This document shows positions 7,879 to 16,710 of a stretch of 64,000 nucleotides of DNA, piece after piece. The notes beneath the pieces are model-generated. The model searched no databases. It had not been told where the DNA came from and saw only the letters and a list, made by a program, of their open reading frames with translations. Origin of the DNA: Saccharothrix espanaensis DSM 44229 (lineage in GTDB: Bacteria; Actinomycetota; Actinomycetes; Mycobacteriales; Pseudonocardiaceae); contig NC_019673.1 in NCBI RefSeq assembly GCF_000328705.1, positions 434,001-498,000 on the forward strand. Direction: 5' to 3'. Position numbers and translations under genes: made by a program. Each line of letters opens with the position of its first letter. Position 1 is the first letter of the stretch.

Positions 7879-8808
7879 TCAGTTCGGGCGCGGGGCGGTG
7901 TCGCCCAGCACCTCCACGGCGGCCAGCCAGGCCGCGCCGGCCGAGCTCTCCGTCGCGACCCGGACCGGCGCACGGGTGCGGGCGGTCAGCTCGGCGCGCA
8001 GCAGCGCACCCAGCGGGTGGGCGTGGACCAGGCTGCCCACCAGCACGATCGGGGTGTCCGCCGCGGCCGGGCGGGCGGCCAGCGCCAGGTCGGCCAGCAC
8101 CGCCACCGCCTCGGCGATGATCGCCTCGGCGGACCGGGCGGCCGAGTGCGCCGTCACCAGCGGCGCGTAGCGGGCCAGGGCGATCGGGGCGGCCTGGTTG
8201 ACCCGGGTGAGCAACGCCCGCCGCGCCTGCGCCGCCGGGTGCGGTGCGACGTCGGACAGGGTCAGCACCGCCCGGGTCAGCTCGTCCTGCTCATCGCCCT
8301 CCAGCGCCCGCAGGGTCGCCCGGACGGCCTCGCGGCCGAGCCAGTACGCCGACCCCTCGTCGCCCAGCAGCCAGCCGTGGCCGCCGACGGTCGCGGTCAG
8401 CCGGTGCGCGGTGATCGTGGCCGCGATCGAGCCGGTGCCGGCCACCAGCACGGTGCCGTCCGGGGACGCCGACCCGGTCGCGAACGCGGCCTCGCAGTCG
8501 GTGATCACCCGCATCGGGCAGCGCAGGCCCGCGCCGGTCCAGGCCCGCTCGAACAGGGCGGCCACCGCCGGGTCGGTGAGCTTGCTCGACCCGGCCATGC
8601 CCAGCACACCGGACTCGACCTTGGTGGCGTCCAGCCCGTCCAGCGCCGCGGCCAGGGCCTGGTTGACGTGCGCCGCGGCCTGCTCGGGCGGGTGGGAGTT
8701 GGGGTTCGCGCCGCCCGCCACGCCCGCGCCCAGCCGGGTGCCGTCGAGGTCGAGCACGAGTGCCCTGGTCGACGTGCCGCCGGCGTCCAGTCCCACCACG
8801 AAGCCCAT
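7879..8808 (-). CDS. nagK: N-acetylglucosamine kinase, BadF/BadG family
   Basis: A second ASKHA-fold amino-sugar kinase, 309 residues. Motifs are VVGLDAGGTSTRALVLDLDG (about residues 4-23), GANPNSHPPE typical of GlcNAc kinases, VLVAGTGSIAA, and GGHGWLLGDEGSAYWLGREA. It would phosphorylate GlcNAc to GlcNAc-6-phosphate for NagA. I prefer the ATG at 8808 because the family motif starts four residues in. A CATACT hexamer 7 nt before it suggests a leaderless mRNA. It stands alone between a protease terminator and the converging DUF3159 gene, and I found no dre site upstream. Confidence 0.78.
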   Translation of the reverse strand: MGFVVGLDAGGTSTRALVLDLDGTRLGAGVAGGANPNSHPPEQAAAHVNQALAAALDGLDATKVESGVLGMAGSSKLTDPAVAALFERAWTGAGLRCPMRVITDCEAAFATGSASPDGTVLVAGTGSIAATITAHRLTATVGGHGWLLGDEGSAYWLGREAVRATLRALEGDEQDELTRAVLTLSDVAPHPAAQARRALLTRVNQAAPIALARYAPLVTAHSAARSAEAIIAEAVAVLADLALAARPAAADTPIVLVGSLVHAHPLGALLRAELTARTRAPVRVATESSAGAAWLAAVEVLGDTAPRPN

Positions 8809-8830
8809 TCGACCGAGTATGGGCGAAAAG

Positions 8831-8873
8831 CCGGGGGCCCGGCACACCCGGAAGGGTTGTGCCGGGCCCCCGG
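8831..8873 (-). terminator. Strong hairpin terminator after the S8 protease gene
   Basis: A perfect 16-bp stem (8831-8846 with 8858-8873; arm CCGGGGGCCCGGCACA) has an 11-nt loop. It starts 7 nt downstream of the protease stop codon (minus strand) and ends before the kinase start, so it should isolate the kinase from protease transcription. Confidence 0.75.
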
Positions 8874-8880
8874 ACGGCGG

Positions 8881-11800
8881 TCAGCCGCGCGGCACCAGCA
8901 CCTCGGCCCGCTGGGCGGTCGCGTTGTGGTGGTGCAGCAGGAGAAGCCCCTCGGCCTGGTCGGCGGCCAGCGCGGCCGGGTCGCGGTGGACCTCCAGCAC
9001 GCGCCCCGGCTTGGCCAGGAACAGCACCGCCGACACCTCGCCGGTGCGCACCGAGTAGCCGGGCGCGAGCGGGTCGAACGACATGGTCGCGCCGATCTTG
9101 TCGACGAACCCGCCCTCGTTGCCCGGCGCGGGGTACTGCCCGGTCGTGCCCGCGGTGTAGGTGAGCCGGGCGGACGCCGCGGTCGGGTCGATGCCCAGCG
9201 CCGCGAGCGTCACCGGCAGCACGACCACGTTGCTGTCCATCACGTTCGTGTCGACGTCGCCGTGCTGGGTGTTGACCGGCTGCTCGTCCACCACCTCGTC
9301 GTCGGCCACCCGGGTGGTCCGCGCCAGCCACACGTCGGCCACCACGTTGCCGTTGCCGTCCACCGGTTTGACGACCTTCACCAGGTAGTCGTGCTCGCCG
9401 TCGCCGGAGGTGTCGACCCGGATCTCCGGGGTGTTGCCCGCGCCCAGGGTCACCCAGTTCTCCCACGTCACCACGCCGAACGCGAGCAGCGCGTCGGGCG
9501 ACTTGTCGCTCGGTGCGGTGGAGGCCGCGCCGACGTAGCGCAGGTCGCCGCCCTTGGCGCTGCCGTTGACCGCGCAGTCGGTCTTCACCTCGTCGGTGCA
9601 GTCGGGCAGCCGGTCCGACGTGCCCTGCAGCTCGAACGCGCTGACCAGCGACCGGTACGCCTGGTCGCCCTCGCCCTGGGCGAGGCCCCGGCCGCGCAGC
9701 CGCAGCGCGGCCTGGTCGCCGCCGAAGGTGACGGCGTCCGCCCCGATCTCGGCGACCGGCTTGGGCGCGGCGTACACCGGCACCCGGAGCAGGGTGCGCC
9801 CGGACTTGAGCACGACCCGGCCGGACGCCTCGGCGAGGAACTGCCGGGCCACGTCCACCTGCTGCTTGACCAGCGTCGGGTCGGCGACCTTGCGCAGGTC
9901 GTCCGGGGTCACGCGGAGGGTGACCTTGACCTCCTCGGCGCGGTTCGGGTGGACGTTCACCACCGGCGGCCACACGTCGAACCGGACGCCCGGCACCGTC
10001 GTCGCGGCCTGGTAGGACACGTTGACCAGCTGCGACTTCCGCCCCTTGTTGACCACCCGGATGTTCTTGCGCAGCGTCACCGGCAGCCGCGCCGCCTCGA
10101 CCGGGCCGAACGACACGCCGACCGCGCCGCGCTCGTCGTCGACCATGGCCAGCAGGTCGGTGCCGACGGCGGCCAGGGCGTCCACCCGGCCCGCGCCGAC
10201 CCGCATCGGGGCCTCGGTGAGGCCGGTGGTGGTGTCGTCGCCGGACTTCACGTCGGTGCCGGCGGTGGTCATCACGGCCGCCTTGACCTCTTCGACGGTC
10301 CAGTCCGGGTGGGCCTGGCGGACCAGCGCGCCGATGCCCGCGACGTGCGGCGACGACATGGACGTGCCGCCCTTGCTCGCGCCCCCGTCCCCGGTGCCGA
10401 CGTCGGCGGACAGGATCGTGTCGCCGGGCGCGGCCACGTCGGGCTTGGCCGCGATCGGGCCGCGCGCGCCGCGCGCCGACGAGGGGGTGATGGTGTCGGC
10501 GAGGGTCGGTGTCGTGGTGGGCACCGAGTTGCGCAGCTTGCCGGTCATCGTGACCTGGAGGGTGCCGGCGGTGAGCGCCGGGCGGACCTCCTCGGTGGCG
10601 GTTCCGGTGAACTGGAAGACCGGGATGGCCGCGTTGCCCGCGATGCCGGCGAGGAAGTTGTCCCGGGTGGACGAGAGCAGCACGCCCGCCGCGCCCGCCG
10701 CCGTGGCGTTGTCGGTGCGCCCGCCGGAACCGCACTTGCGAGTGGCGTCGGAGTCGTCCCACTCCAGCCAGACGAACTTGCCGCCCAGGTCCTCGCCGAT
10801 CGGCGCGCAGCCGTCGGCGTTGGCCGGGTCGGTGACCGGCACGACCGGCCTGGTCAGGTCGAGGGTGTCGTAGCCGGCGTAGTTCTGGCTGTACTGGCCG
10901 GGCTGGTCGCCCTGGCCGGGCACGGTGACGCCGTCCTGGATCGCGAACGCGTCGCGGGTGTTGGCCACCGCGAGGGCCTCGGGGACGTTGGCGGGCGAGC
11001 CGCCGACGTCGTAGAAGTCGCCGCCGTTGCCGGCCGACGCCACGACCAGCACGCCGTGCTCGACGAGCTTGCGCACGAACTGGCCGTCCGGGTCGTCCTG
11101 GCCGCCGAAGTCCGAGCCCAGCGACATGTTGACCACGTCGAGGTGGTCGGAGAAGTCGCCGTCGCCGTTCGGGTCCAGCGCCCAGTCCATGGCCTGCGCG
11201 GCGAGGTTGGTGGAACCGCCGCAGCCGAACACCTTCAGCGCGTAGAGCGACGCGCGGGGCGCGCTGCCGGGGCCGATCTCCATGGCGGCCAGGGCGTCGG
11301 CGGTGAGCGACCGGTAGTCGCCGGTGAACGGGGTGCCGTCGGCGTTCTCGCCGTAGCCGGCGGCGGAGCCCGCGACGTGCGTGCCGTGGCTCTGGCAGTC
11401 CATCGGGTTCGGGTCGGGCTTGGGCGTGGCCTTCGCGGGGACGTTGGCGTCGTAGTCGTCACCCGCGAAGTCGTAGCCGCCGACGACCTTCGCGGTCGGC
11501 GTCCACGGCTGGGTGCGGTCGACCGCCTGGTAGGCCTCGCGGGTGCCGGGGCCACCGAAGTCGGCGTGGGTGTAGTCGACGCCGGTGTCGATGATGCCGA
11601 TCCGGATGCCGTCGCCGTAGCGGCCGGTCTGCGCCCAGACCCGGGCGGCCTTGGTCAGCTGCACCGAACTGGCGTTCTGCACGACCTTGGGCACGGCCAG
11701 CCGGACGGCCTTGACCTCGGGCAGCGCGGCCAGTTCGCGGACCTTCGCGGCGTCGGCGTTGACCACGATGCCGGGCACGGCGTTCGCGGTCTTGGCGACC

Positions 11801-12168
11801 TCTCGGGTGGCGGAGTCCTTGCCGCGCAGCACGTCGAGCACGCGGTTCGCGGTGTCGTCGGTGCGCTGCCGGGTCGCCACGGCCGCGGCGGCGGCCTGCT
11901 GGTCGCCCGCGCCGCGGGCCTTCTCGGTGTCGAACGCCTCGGCGGCCGGGGTCTCGGTCAGCTCGACGAACGCGGTGACCGCGCCCGTCGCGGCGGCCAG
12001 CGTCGACCCGACCCGCTCGGCGGACCCGGCCTCGACGTGCTCGGCCCGGGTGGGCGCGACCGGGTCGGCGGGCCGGCCGTCGGCGTCGGCGACGCCCGAG
12101 GTGACCAGCGAGGCGAACAGTGCGGCGGTGGTGGCGGCGGACGCCCACACCGCACGGGGGTGTCTCAT
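8881..12168 (-). CDS. Large secreted S8 (subtilisin-type) serine protease with PA-domain insert
   Basis: A 1095-residue exported protease. The signal peptide (residues 1-28) is followed by an inhibitor-I9-like propeptide to about residue 165. The catalytic triad is Asp194 (GIIDTGVDYTH), His261 (SHGTHVAG) and Ser603 (GTSMSSPHVAG). A protease-associated-like insert lies at about 430-560, between His and Ser, with two cysteine-containing segments. About 450 C-terminal residues form beta-rich domains with no motif I can name. The open frame extends further upstream, but the ATG at 12168 starts a proper signal sequence (MRHPRAVWASAATTAALFAS). Likely role: degradation of extracellular protein for nutrition. 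Confidence 0.9.
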   Translation of the reverse strand: MRHPRAVWASAATTAALFASLVTSGVADADGRPADPVAPTRAEHVEAGSAERVGSTLAAATGAVTAFVELTETPAAEAFDTEKARGAGDQQAAAAAVATRQRTDDTANRVLDVLRGKDSATREVAKTANAVPGIVVNADAAKVRELAALPEVKAVRLAVPKVVQNASSVQLTKAARVWAQTGRYGDGIRIGIIDTGVDYTHADFGGPGTREAYQAVDRTQPWTPTAKVVGGYDFAGDDYDANVPAKATPKPDPNPMDCQSHGTHVAGSAAGYGENADGTPFTGDYRSLTADALAAMEIGPGSAPRASLYALKVFGCGGSTNLAAQAMDWALDPNGDGDFSDHLDVVNMSLGSDFGGQDDPDGQFVRKLVEHGVLVVASAGNGGDFYDVGGSPANVPEALAVANTRDAFAIQDGVTVPGQGDQPGQYSQNYAGYDTLDLTRPVVPVTDPANADGCAPIGEDLGGKFVWLEWDDSDATRKCGSGGRTDNATAAGAAGVLLSSTRDNFLAGIAGNAAIPVFQFTGTATEEVRPALTAGTLQVTMTGKLRNSVPTTTPTLADTITPSSARGARGPIAAKPDVAAPGDTILSADVGTGDGGASKGGTSMSSPHVAGIGALVRQAHPDWTVEEVKAAVMTTAGTDVKSGDDTTTGLTEAPMRVGAGRVDALAAVGTDLLAMVDDERGAVGVSFGPVEAARLPVTLRKNIRVVNKGRKSQLVNVSYQAATTVPGVRFDVWPPVVNVHPNRAEEVKVTLRVTPDDLRKVADPTLVKQQVDVARQFLAEASGRVVLKSGRTLLRVPVYAAPKPVAEIGADAVTFGGDQAALRLRGRGLAQGEGDQAYRSLVSAFELQGTSDRLPDCTDEVKTDCAVNGSAKGGDLRYVGAASTAPSDKSPDALLAFGVVTWENWVTLGAGNTPEIRVDTSGDGEHDYLVKVVKPVDGNGNVVADVWLARTTRVADDEVVDEQPVNTQHGDVDTNVMDSNVVVLPVTLAALGIDPTAASARLTYTAGTTGQYPAPGNEGGFVDKIGATMSFDPLAPGYSVRTGEVSAVLFLAKPGRVLEVHRDPAALAADQAEGLLLLHHHNATAQRAEVLVPRG

Positions 12169-12574
12169 CGGAGCCTTTCGTCGTCGTGCTGCGGGTGGAC
12201 GGCGGAGCGCGTCGAGCCCGGTCGGATCGTCCTTCGGTCGTGGCGGGCACCCGGTCGGCGGGTGGTCGCGGTGGCGACGGTGTGCAAGAGAATGGTTCCG
12301 GACCGTGACACAAGGGCAAGTCATCGGACCACTTGACGGCGAAACCGGGTGGCGAAGGGGTCGACGCCGGTCATACGCCCGATGTATGCCCTGCTGATCG
12401 GAAGACGTCCATCCTGCTCGGCCCCTTCCCGGTGCCAGCCGGCGTCGAGTTCGGCCACGCCGACCGCGAGCCGTACCTGGCGGGCCGGCGGCGGTCGCCG
12501 GCATCCTGGTGGCCGGGCGGCCGGGCACCGGGGGTGAGCGCGGCCGCATCGCCTCCACCTGGCTGGGAGCCGCC
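12169..12574. other. Divergent intergenic region between S8 protease and aldo/keto reductase
   Basis: About 400 bp carry promoters for both divergent genes. No small gene is supported. One short inverted repeat is visible, CATAC-N7-GTATG near 12372-12388. The minus-strand protease has only a weak AAAGG ribosome-binding site. Confidence 0.4.
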
Positions 12575-13519
12575 GTGATCACGTTGTCGCGCCTCGGTTT
12601 CGGGGCCGCCCCGATCGGCAACCTGTACTCGGCGGTGGACGACGGCGCGGCGTCGGCCGCCGTGGACGCCGCCTGGGAGGCCGGGGTCCGGTACTTCGAC
12701 ACCGCCCCGCACTACGGGCTCGGCCTGTCCGAACGGCGGCTGGGCGCGGCCCTGGCCGGTCGGCCGCGCGACGCGTTCGCGGTGTCCACCAAGGTCGGCC
12801 GCCTGCTGGAACCGGTCGCACCGGGCGGCGACGACCTGGCCAACGGGTTCGCCGTGCCCACCACGCACCGCCGGGTGTGGGACTTCAGCGCGGACGGCGT
12901 GCGCCGGTCGTTGGAGTCCTCTTTGGACAGACTCGGGCTGGACCGGGTCGACCTGGTGCTGCTGCACGACGTCGACCTGCGGCCCGCCGAACGCGACCGC
13001 GCCGCGCGGGAGGGCTTCCCGGCGCTGGCCGAGCTCCGGGCGCAGGGCGTGGTGCGGGCGGTCGGGGTCGGGCTGAACGCCTGGGAGACCGCCGAGTGGT
13101 TCGTCCGGGAGACCGACGTGGACGCGGTGGTCCTGGCCGGCCGGTACACGCTGCTGGAGCAGCCGGCGGCGGCCTCGTTCCTGCCGCTGTGCGTCCGGCG
13201 CGGCGTGTCGGTGATCGCGGCCGGGGTGTTCAACTCCGGGCTGCTCGCCCGCGCCGAGGTGCCCGACGACGCGACCTACGACTACGCCGCCGCGCCGCCG
13301 GACCTGCTCGCGCGGGCCCGGCGGATCGCCGAGGTGTGCGGGCGGCACGGCACGACCCTGCCGCAGGCGGCGATCCAGTTCCCGCTCCGGCACCCGGCGG
13401 TGGTGTCGGTGCTGGTCGGGGCCCGGTCGGCGGCCGAGGTCCGGGCCGACGCGGCGTACCTGGCCGAGCCGGTCCCGGCGGCGTTGTGGGACGACCTGCG
13501 GGCCGAGGGACTGCTGTGA
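12575..13519 (+). CDS. Aldo/keto reductase (L-fucose / D-threo-aldose dehydrogenase-like)
   Basis: NAD(P)-dependent TIM-barrel oxidoreductase of 314 residues. Family motifs include RLGFGAAPIGNLY at the N-terminus, the catalytic Asp/Tyr region YFDTAPHYGLGLSERRLG (about residues 49-66), and STKVGRLL with the catalytic Lys. A phosphate-binding segment near the C-terminus reads VSVLVGARSAAEV. This pattern is closest to L-fucose dehydrogenase-type reductases that oxidise aldoses to lactones. I use the GTG at 12575, preceded by GGGAG, because the domain begins immediately there. It is probably a single transcription unit. Confidence 0.82.
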   Translation: MITLSRLGFGAAPIGNLYSAVDDGAASAAVDAAWEAGVRYFDTAPHYGLGLSERRLGAALAGRPRDAFAVSTKVGRLLEPVAPGGDDLANGFAVPTTHRRVWDFSADGVRRSLESSLDRLGLDRVDLVLLHDVDLRPAERDRAAREGFPALAELRAQGVVRAVGVGLNAWETAEWFVRETDVDAVVLAGRYTLLEQPAAASFLPLCVRRGVSVIAAGVFNSGLLARAEVPDDATYDYAAAPPDLLARARRIAEVCGRHGTTLPQAAIQFPLRHPAVVSVLVGARSAAEVRADAAYLAEPVPAALWDDLRAEGLL

Positions 13520-13635
13520 TCGACCCGGTGCCGGACTTGTCGGTGCGGGACCGGGGCTCCATCACCCACCCGGAGTGGTGCCGCGCGGACGTCCGGTTCG
13601 GGCCGGCCGTCGAGGTGTACGGTCTGGTGCCGTAA
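13516..13635 (+). CDS. Possible small ORF coupled to the aldo/keto reductase
   Basis: A 39-codon frame starts at a GTG that overlaps the TGA of the reductase gene by 4 nt (GTGA) and ends at TAA. The peptide begins MIDPVPDLSVRDRGSITHPEW and matches no family I recognise. The overlap is of the kind used for translational coupling, but composition alone cannot show that it is translated. Confidence 0.25.
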   Translation: MIDPVPDLSVRDRGSITHPEWCRADVRFGPAVEVYGLVP

Positions 13636-13724
13636 GCGAAACCCTGGTCGGCGCCAGGTTGGTGGTGGAGCGTGCCGGCCGTCCCGCGCGTGCGCGGGTA
13701 CGGACCGAGAAGGACACCACCACC

Positions 13725-14306
13725 GTGAACGAACAGATCATCGAACTCTTCCGCGCCCACTTGGCGGACCGCGTCCCGGCGACCGAGCTGGACGACGGCG
13801 TCGCGCGCGTCGTGGCCCTGGTCGGCGGCGACAGCCCGCACCTGGCGCTCACCGCGACCGTCGTGGCCGGGTACCGGGCGCTGCTCGGCCGGGTGCCCCG
13901 CGAGCAGGCGCTCCTGCTTGTCGCACAGGCGTTCCACGAGCCGCTGCGGCCGTACGTGCACGACACGACCAAGGCCGCGCTGGACGCGGCGGACGACCCG
14001 TTCCGGGTGATCACGGACGTGTCGAAGGACCGCGAGGAGAACTACTTCGGCGCCGACTTCGCGTTCGCCAGGTCGTCGGACGAGGACAGCTACCTGGTGG
14101 ACGTCACCCGGTGCTTCTACGTCGAGGTGCTGGCGGCGTGCGGCGTGCCGGAGCTGGGGCCGGTGTTCTGCGAGTTCGACGCCTCCTGGATCGGCGCGAT
14201 CGACCGCGACCGGCACGGCGTCGACTTCACCCGCCCGACGACCATCGCGCGGGGCGGCGCCACCTGCCCGTTCCACTTCCGGCGCACCGGCCGCCGCCGG
14301 GCCTGA
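13725..14306 (+). CDS. L-2-amino-thiazoline-4-carboxylate hydrolase-family protein
   Basis: A 193-residue soluble protein. The C-terminal half carries SYLVDVTRCFYVEVLAACGV, CEFDASWIGAI and the ending RGGATCPFHFRR, a signature I associate with the ATC hydrolase family (hydrolysis of a cyclic cysteine precursor). The GTG at 13725 has GAGAAGGA upstream. Several such proteins are only annotated by similarity, so the substrate is uncertain. Neighbours give no pathway context. A strong terminator follows. Confidence 0.6.
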   Translation: MNEQIIELFRAHLADRVPATELDDGVARVVALVGGDSPHLALTATVVAGYRALLGRVPREQALLLVAQAFHEPLRPYVHDTTKAALDAADDPFRVITDVSKDREENYFGADFAFARSSDEDSYLVDVTRCFYVEVLAACGVPELGPVFCEFDASWIGAIDRDRHGVDFTRPTTIARGGATCPFHFRRTGRRRA

Positions 14307-14311
14307 GGCGC

Positions 14312-14343
14312 GGACCTCCGGGCCGGCCCAGGCCCGGAGGTCC
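14312..14343. terminator. Bidirectional hairpin terminator
   Basis: A perfect 13-bp stem (14312-14324 with 14331-14343, arm GGACCTCCGGGCC) has a 6-nt loop. It sits between the plus-strand hydrolase and the minus-strand membrane protein, which converge. Confidence 0.72.
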
Positions 14344-14373
14344 CGGTGCGGGACCGCGCACCCCGGCGGCCGG

Positions 14374-15111
14374 TCAGGCGACCGCCGGCCGTGACCGCCG
14401 GCCGCCGCGCAGGACGTACCCGGCGGCGACCAGGAACCAGACCTGGACCGTCGCGCTGCCCACGCTGATCAGCGGGCCCGCGTCCACGCCGAGCAGCTCG
14501 ACCATCGGCAGGGCGAGGGCGGCGGCGGTGAGGACGGTGAAGACCCTGAGCCACGACGGGACGTCCGCGACCTTGGCCAGGCAGAGCAGCCAGCCGGCGG
14601 CGAACAGCGACACCCCGAGCAGCTCGCCGACGCCGCCCGCGAACGAGTTCAGCGCGTCGTACTGCACCTCGATCGCCGCCCGGTTCACGTCCGCCTGCCA
14701 GTCGTGCGCGAGGTCGGGCATGGCGGTGAGCCACCGGACGACGCCGACGCACCGCGCCAGGGCGGACAGGGCGGCGAACGCCAGGCCGAGCCGGGCCACC
14801 CGCGAGTCGTACCGGCCGGGCGCGAGGGTCGCCGTGGCCCACAGCGCCACCGGCAGGAACAACGCGGAGTAGGCGAGGTACGCGATGTACCCGAGCCGCA
14901 GCGCCGTCTCGTTCTCGGCCACGAGCGGCAGCACGACGGCAGCGGGGTCGCCCAGGCTGGCGGGCCAGCCCACGGCGGCCCCGAGCAGCACGATCGGGAC
15001 GACCATCAGCAGCCCCTCCACCAGCAACAACACGGCGGCTGCCCGCCCCGGAACGCCTTTGCGTCCCCCACTTGCACTGCGATCGATAGTTGCACCGCGA
15101 TCAGTGTTCAC
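14374..15111 (-). CDS. Multi-pass membrane protein, DUF4386-like
   Basis: A 245-residue protein with about six hydrophobic helices, including AAAVLLLVEGLLMVVPIVLLG near residue 25 and LGYIAYLAYSALFLPVALWATA near 73. The pattern resembles DUF4386 proteins of unknown function. The GTG start at 15111 lies in a short intergenic region shared with the divergent tetR-like gene, a classic arrangement for a regulator and its target. Both may be controlled by the repeats found there. Confidence 0.6.
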   Translation of the reverse strand: MNTDRGATIDRSASGGRKGVPGRAAAVLLLVEGLLMVVPIVLLGAAVGWPASLGDPAAVVLPLVAENETALRLGYIAYLAYSALFLPVALWATATLAPGRYDSRVARLGLAFAALSALARCVGVVRWLTAMPDLAHDWQADVNRAAIEVQYDALNSFAGGVGELLGVSLFAAGWLLCLAKVADVPSWLRVFTVLTAAALALPMVELLGVDAGPLISVGSATVQVWFLVAAGYVLRGGRRSRPAVA

Positions 15112-15147
15112 GCTTGCACGCTATCGCACTGCGAACACCGATCGCAA
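15072..15147. promoter_or_regulatory. Repeat-rich divergent operator/promoter region
   Basis: Two near-identical direct repeats, TTGCACTGCGATC (15072-15084) and TTGCACCGCGATC (15090-15102), are spaced by 18 bp. Related motifs follow at 15114-15135 (TTGCACGCTATCGCACTGCG). An inverted pair GTGTTC (15104-15109) / GAACAC (15133-15138) brackets them. The region separates the divergent membrane protein and TetR genes and is the likely TetR binding area. Confidence 0.5.
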
Positions 15148-15165
15148 CGCGCTACCCTCACGCAC

Positions 15166-15831
15166 ATGGCGACCAGGCGGGAACGGCTCCGGGAACAGAC
15201 GTCGGCCGAGATCAAGGCGGCGGCGCTGGCCCACCTGCGGGAACGCGGCGGCGCGGCGCTGTCGTTGCGCGCGGTGGCGGTGTCGATCGAGATGAGCCCG
15301 GCGGGCCTGTACCGCTACTACCCGAACCGCGACGCGCTGCTGACCGACCTGATCACCGACGGTTTCGCGGCGCTGGCCGACGAGGTGGCGCGGGCGCGGG
15401 ACGCGGCGGGAGGCGACGCCTTCGTGGCGGCGGCGCTGGCCTACCGGGAGTGGGCGCTGGCCCACCCGCACGAGTTCGCGCTGCTCTACGGAACGCCGAT
15501 CCCGGACTACCAGGCCCCGGAAGCCGGCCCGACCTCGCACGCGAGCCGCACGGTGGGCGCCGCCTTCGTGCCGCCGATCATCCAGGCGCACCGGCGCGGG
15601 ACCTTGAAGCGCCGGGAGGTCGCGCCGACCCTCGCCGCGCTGAACACCTTCGCCGCGGCGGTGGACCTGCCCCCGGACGCGGCGGCGGTGGCATTCGCCG
15701 CGTGGACCGCGATCCACGGCCTGGTGGTCCTGGAGACGTTCGGGCACCTGGCCTGGCTGGGCGAGGACCCGGCCCCCCTCGCCGAAGCCCGCTTCCGTGC
15801 CCTGTCCGAGGACCTGGGGATCGCCCCCTGA
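15166..15831 (+). CDS. TetR/AcrR-family transcriptional regulator (WHG-type C-terminal domain)
   Basis: A 221-residue regulator. The N-terminal helix-turn-helix spans roughly residues 10-55, with GAALSLRAVAVSIEMSPAGLYRYYPNRDALL carrying the TetR recognition helix and the usual YRYYPNRD motif. The C-terminal part has AWTAIHGLVVLE, a signature of the TetR_C_13/WHG group. It is divergent from the membrane protein at 14374-15111, its probable target. The ligand is unknown. Confidence 0.85.
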   Translation: MATRRERLREQTSAEIKAAALAHLRERGGAALSLRAVAVSIEMSPAGLYRYYPNRDALLTDLITDGFAALADEVARARDAAGGDAFVAAALAYREWALAHPHEFALLYGTPIPDYQAPEAGPTSHASRTVGAAFVPPIIQAHRRGTLKRREVAPTLAALNTFAAAVDLPPDAAAVAFAAWTAIHGLVVLETFGHLAWLGEDPAPLAEARFRALSEDLGIAP

Positions 15832-15852
15832 CCCCCGGCGGGTGAGCCGGAG

Positions 15853-16527
15853 CTAGGCCAGGTCGGACAACCACTGCTCGACACCGGCCACGTGGACGGT
15901 GGACCACGATCGAGCCAGTTCGGTCTGGTGGGCGGCCACCGCGTCCACGATCGCGCGGTGCTCGGCGACCGTGCGGTCCACCGCGCCGCCCCGTGTGATG
16001 CCGCGCCAGATCCGCCCCCGCGCGGTCGGTCCGGCCAGCGTGTCGAGCAGTTGGGCCAGGTAGGCGTTGCCCGAGCAGCGCGCGATCGCGCGGTGGAACT
16101 CCAGGTCGTGCTCGACCAGCTCCTCCACCGACCGCGCCTGCTCGGCGGCGTCGCACAGGGCGCGCAGGGAGGCGATCTCGTCCGCTCCGACCCGTTGCGC
16201 CGCCATCGCCGCGGCGGCCGGTTCGAGGATGCGGCGGACCTCCAGCACCTCCAGCACGGAGTCCTCGCCGCGGTGCAGGTCCAGCACGAACGACAGCGCC
16301 CCCAGCAGGTCGTCGGCGCGCAGGCTGGACACGTACGTGCCGTCGCCTTGGCGCACGTCCAGCACCCTGACCAGCGACAACGCCTTCACGGCCTCGCGCA
16401 GGGAGTTCCGCGACAACCCGAGTCGCCCGGCCAGGTCGGCTTCCCGGGGCAGTCGGTCGCCGGGCTTGAGCTCACCGGACGTGATCATTTCCTTCACGCG
16501 CAGGATCGCGTCGTCGGTGACTGCCAC
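15853..16527 (-). CDS. GntR-family regulator, FadR/FCD subgroup
   Basis: A 224-residue regulator. The winged helix (about residues 5-66) contains LPREADLAGRLGLSRNSLREAVKAL and ends RQGDGTYVSSL. An all-helical FCD effector domain follows; its metal-coordinating pattern is suggested by HDLEFHRAIARCSGN and by AEHRAIVDAV. GGAGG precedes the GTG. An inverted repeat AGAC-N7-GTCT (16541-16555) lies just upstream. The gene is divergent from nagA, but FCD regulators usually respond to carboxylates or sugar acids, so a link to nagA is not assured. Confidence 0.83.
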   Translation of the reverse strand: MAVTDDAILRVKEMITSGELKPGDRLPREADLAGRLGLSRNSLREAVKALSLVRVLDVRQGDGTYVSSLRADDLLGALSFVLDLHRGEDSVLEVLEVRRILEPAAAAMAAQRVGADEIASLRALCDAAEQARSVEELVEHDLEFHRAIARCSGNAYLAQLLDTLAGPTARGRIWRGITRGGAVDRTVAEHRAIVDAVAAHQTELARSWSTVHVAGVEQWLSDLA

Positions 16528-16614
16528 CCGGCACCTCCGTAGACCTCGGATGTCTGCCGCAAGTATGGGCCACCCCCTCGCCGCCGGGCGTCCAGACCCG
16601 CGTCCAGAGGAGTA

Positions 16615-16626
16615 TTCACATGTGAA
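16615..16626. promoter_or_regulatory. Perfect 12-bp palindrome TTCACATGTGAA
   Basis: TTCACATGTGAA lies in the AT-rich part of the intergenic region between the FCD-type GntR gene and nagA, about 95 nt upstream of nagA and 88 nt upstream of the GntR start. Its symmetry suggests a regulator site, but I cannot assign the protein. Confidence 0.4.
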
Positions 16627-16682
16627 AACACATTACGGTTATCTTCTAACCACACGTGACGTCGCCCACCGGTTACGGCCAT

Positions 16683-16698
16683 AATGGTCCAGACCATT
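16683..16698. promoter_or_regulatory. DasR-responsive element (dre) of nagA
   Basis: AATGGTCCAGACCATT has perfect 7-bp arms and closely follows the dre consensus A(G/C)TGGTCTAGACCA(G/C)T. It ends 2 nt before the AGGAGG ribosome-binding site of nagA, so DasR bound here would block elongation or initiation of nagA transcription. DasR is encoded in this window at 25668-26426. Confidence 0.88.
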
Positions 16699-16710
16699 TG
16701 AGGAGGGACC

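Noticed and set aside
10087..11042. Possible frameshift in the S8 protease
   Set aside because: The triad and flanking domains are all in one continuous frame from 12168 to 8881.
7747..12336. A 1529-codon plus-strand open frame
   Set aside because: It is antisense to the kinase and S8 protease genes, has Arg/Gly/His-rich low-complexity content and no domain; it is a product of high G+C.
16588..16600. A further dre upstream of nagA at GTCCAGACCC
   Set aside because: The left TGG and the flanking arm are missing; only a half-site resembles the consensus.
16615..16626. CRP/cAMP site in TTCACATGTGAA
   Set aside because: CRP needs TGTGA-N6-TCACA; here the half-sites are in the opposite order with no spacer.
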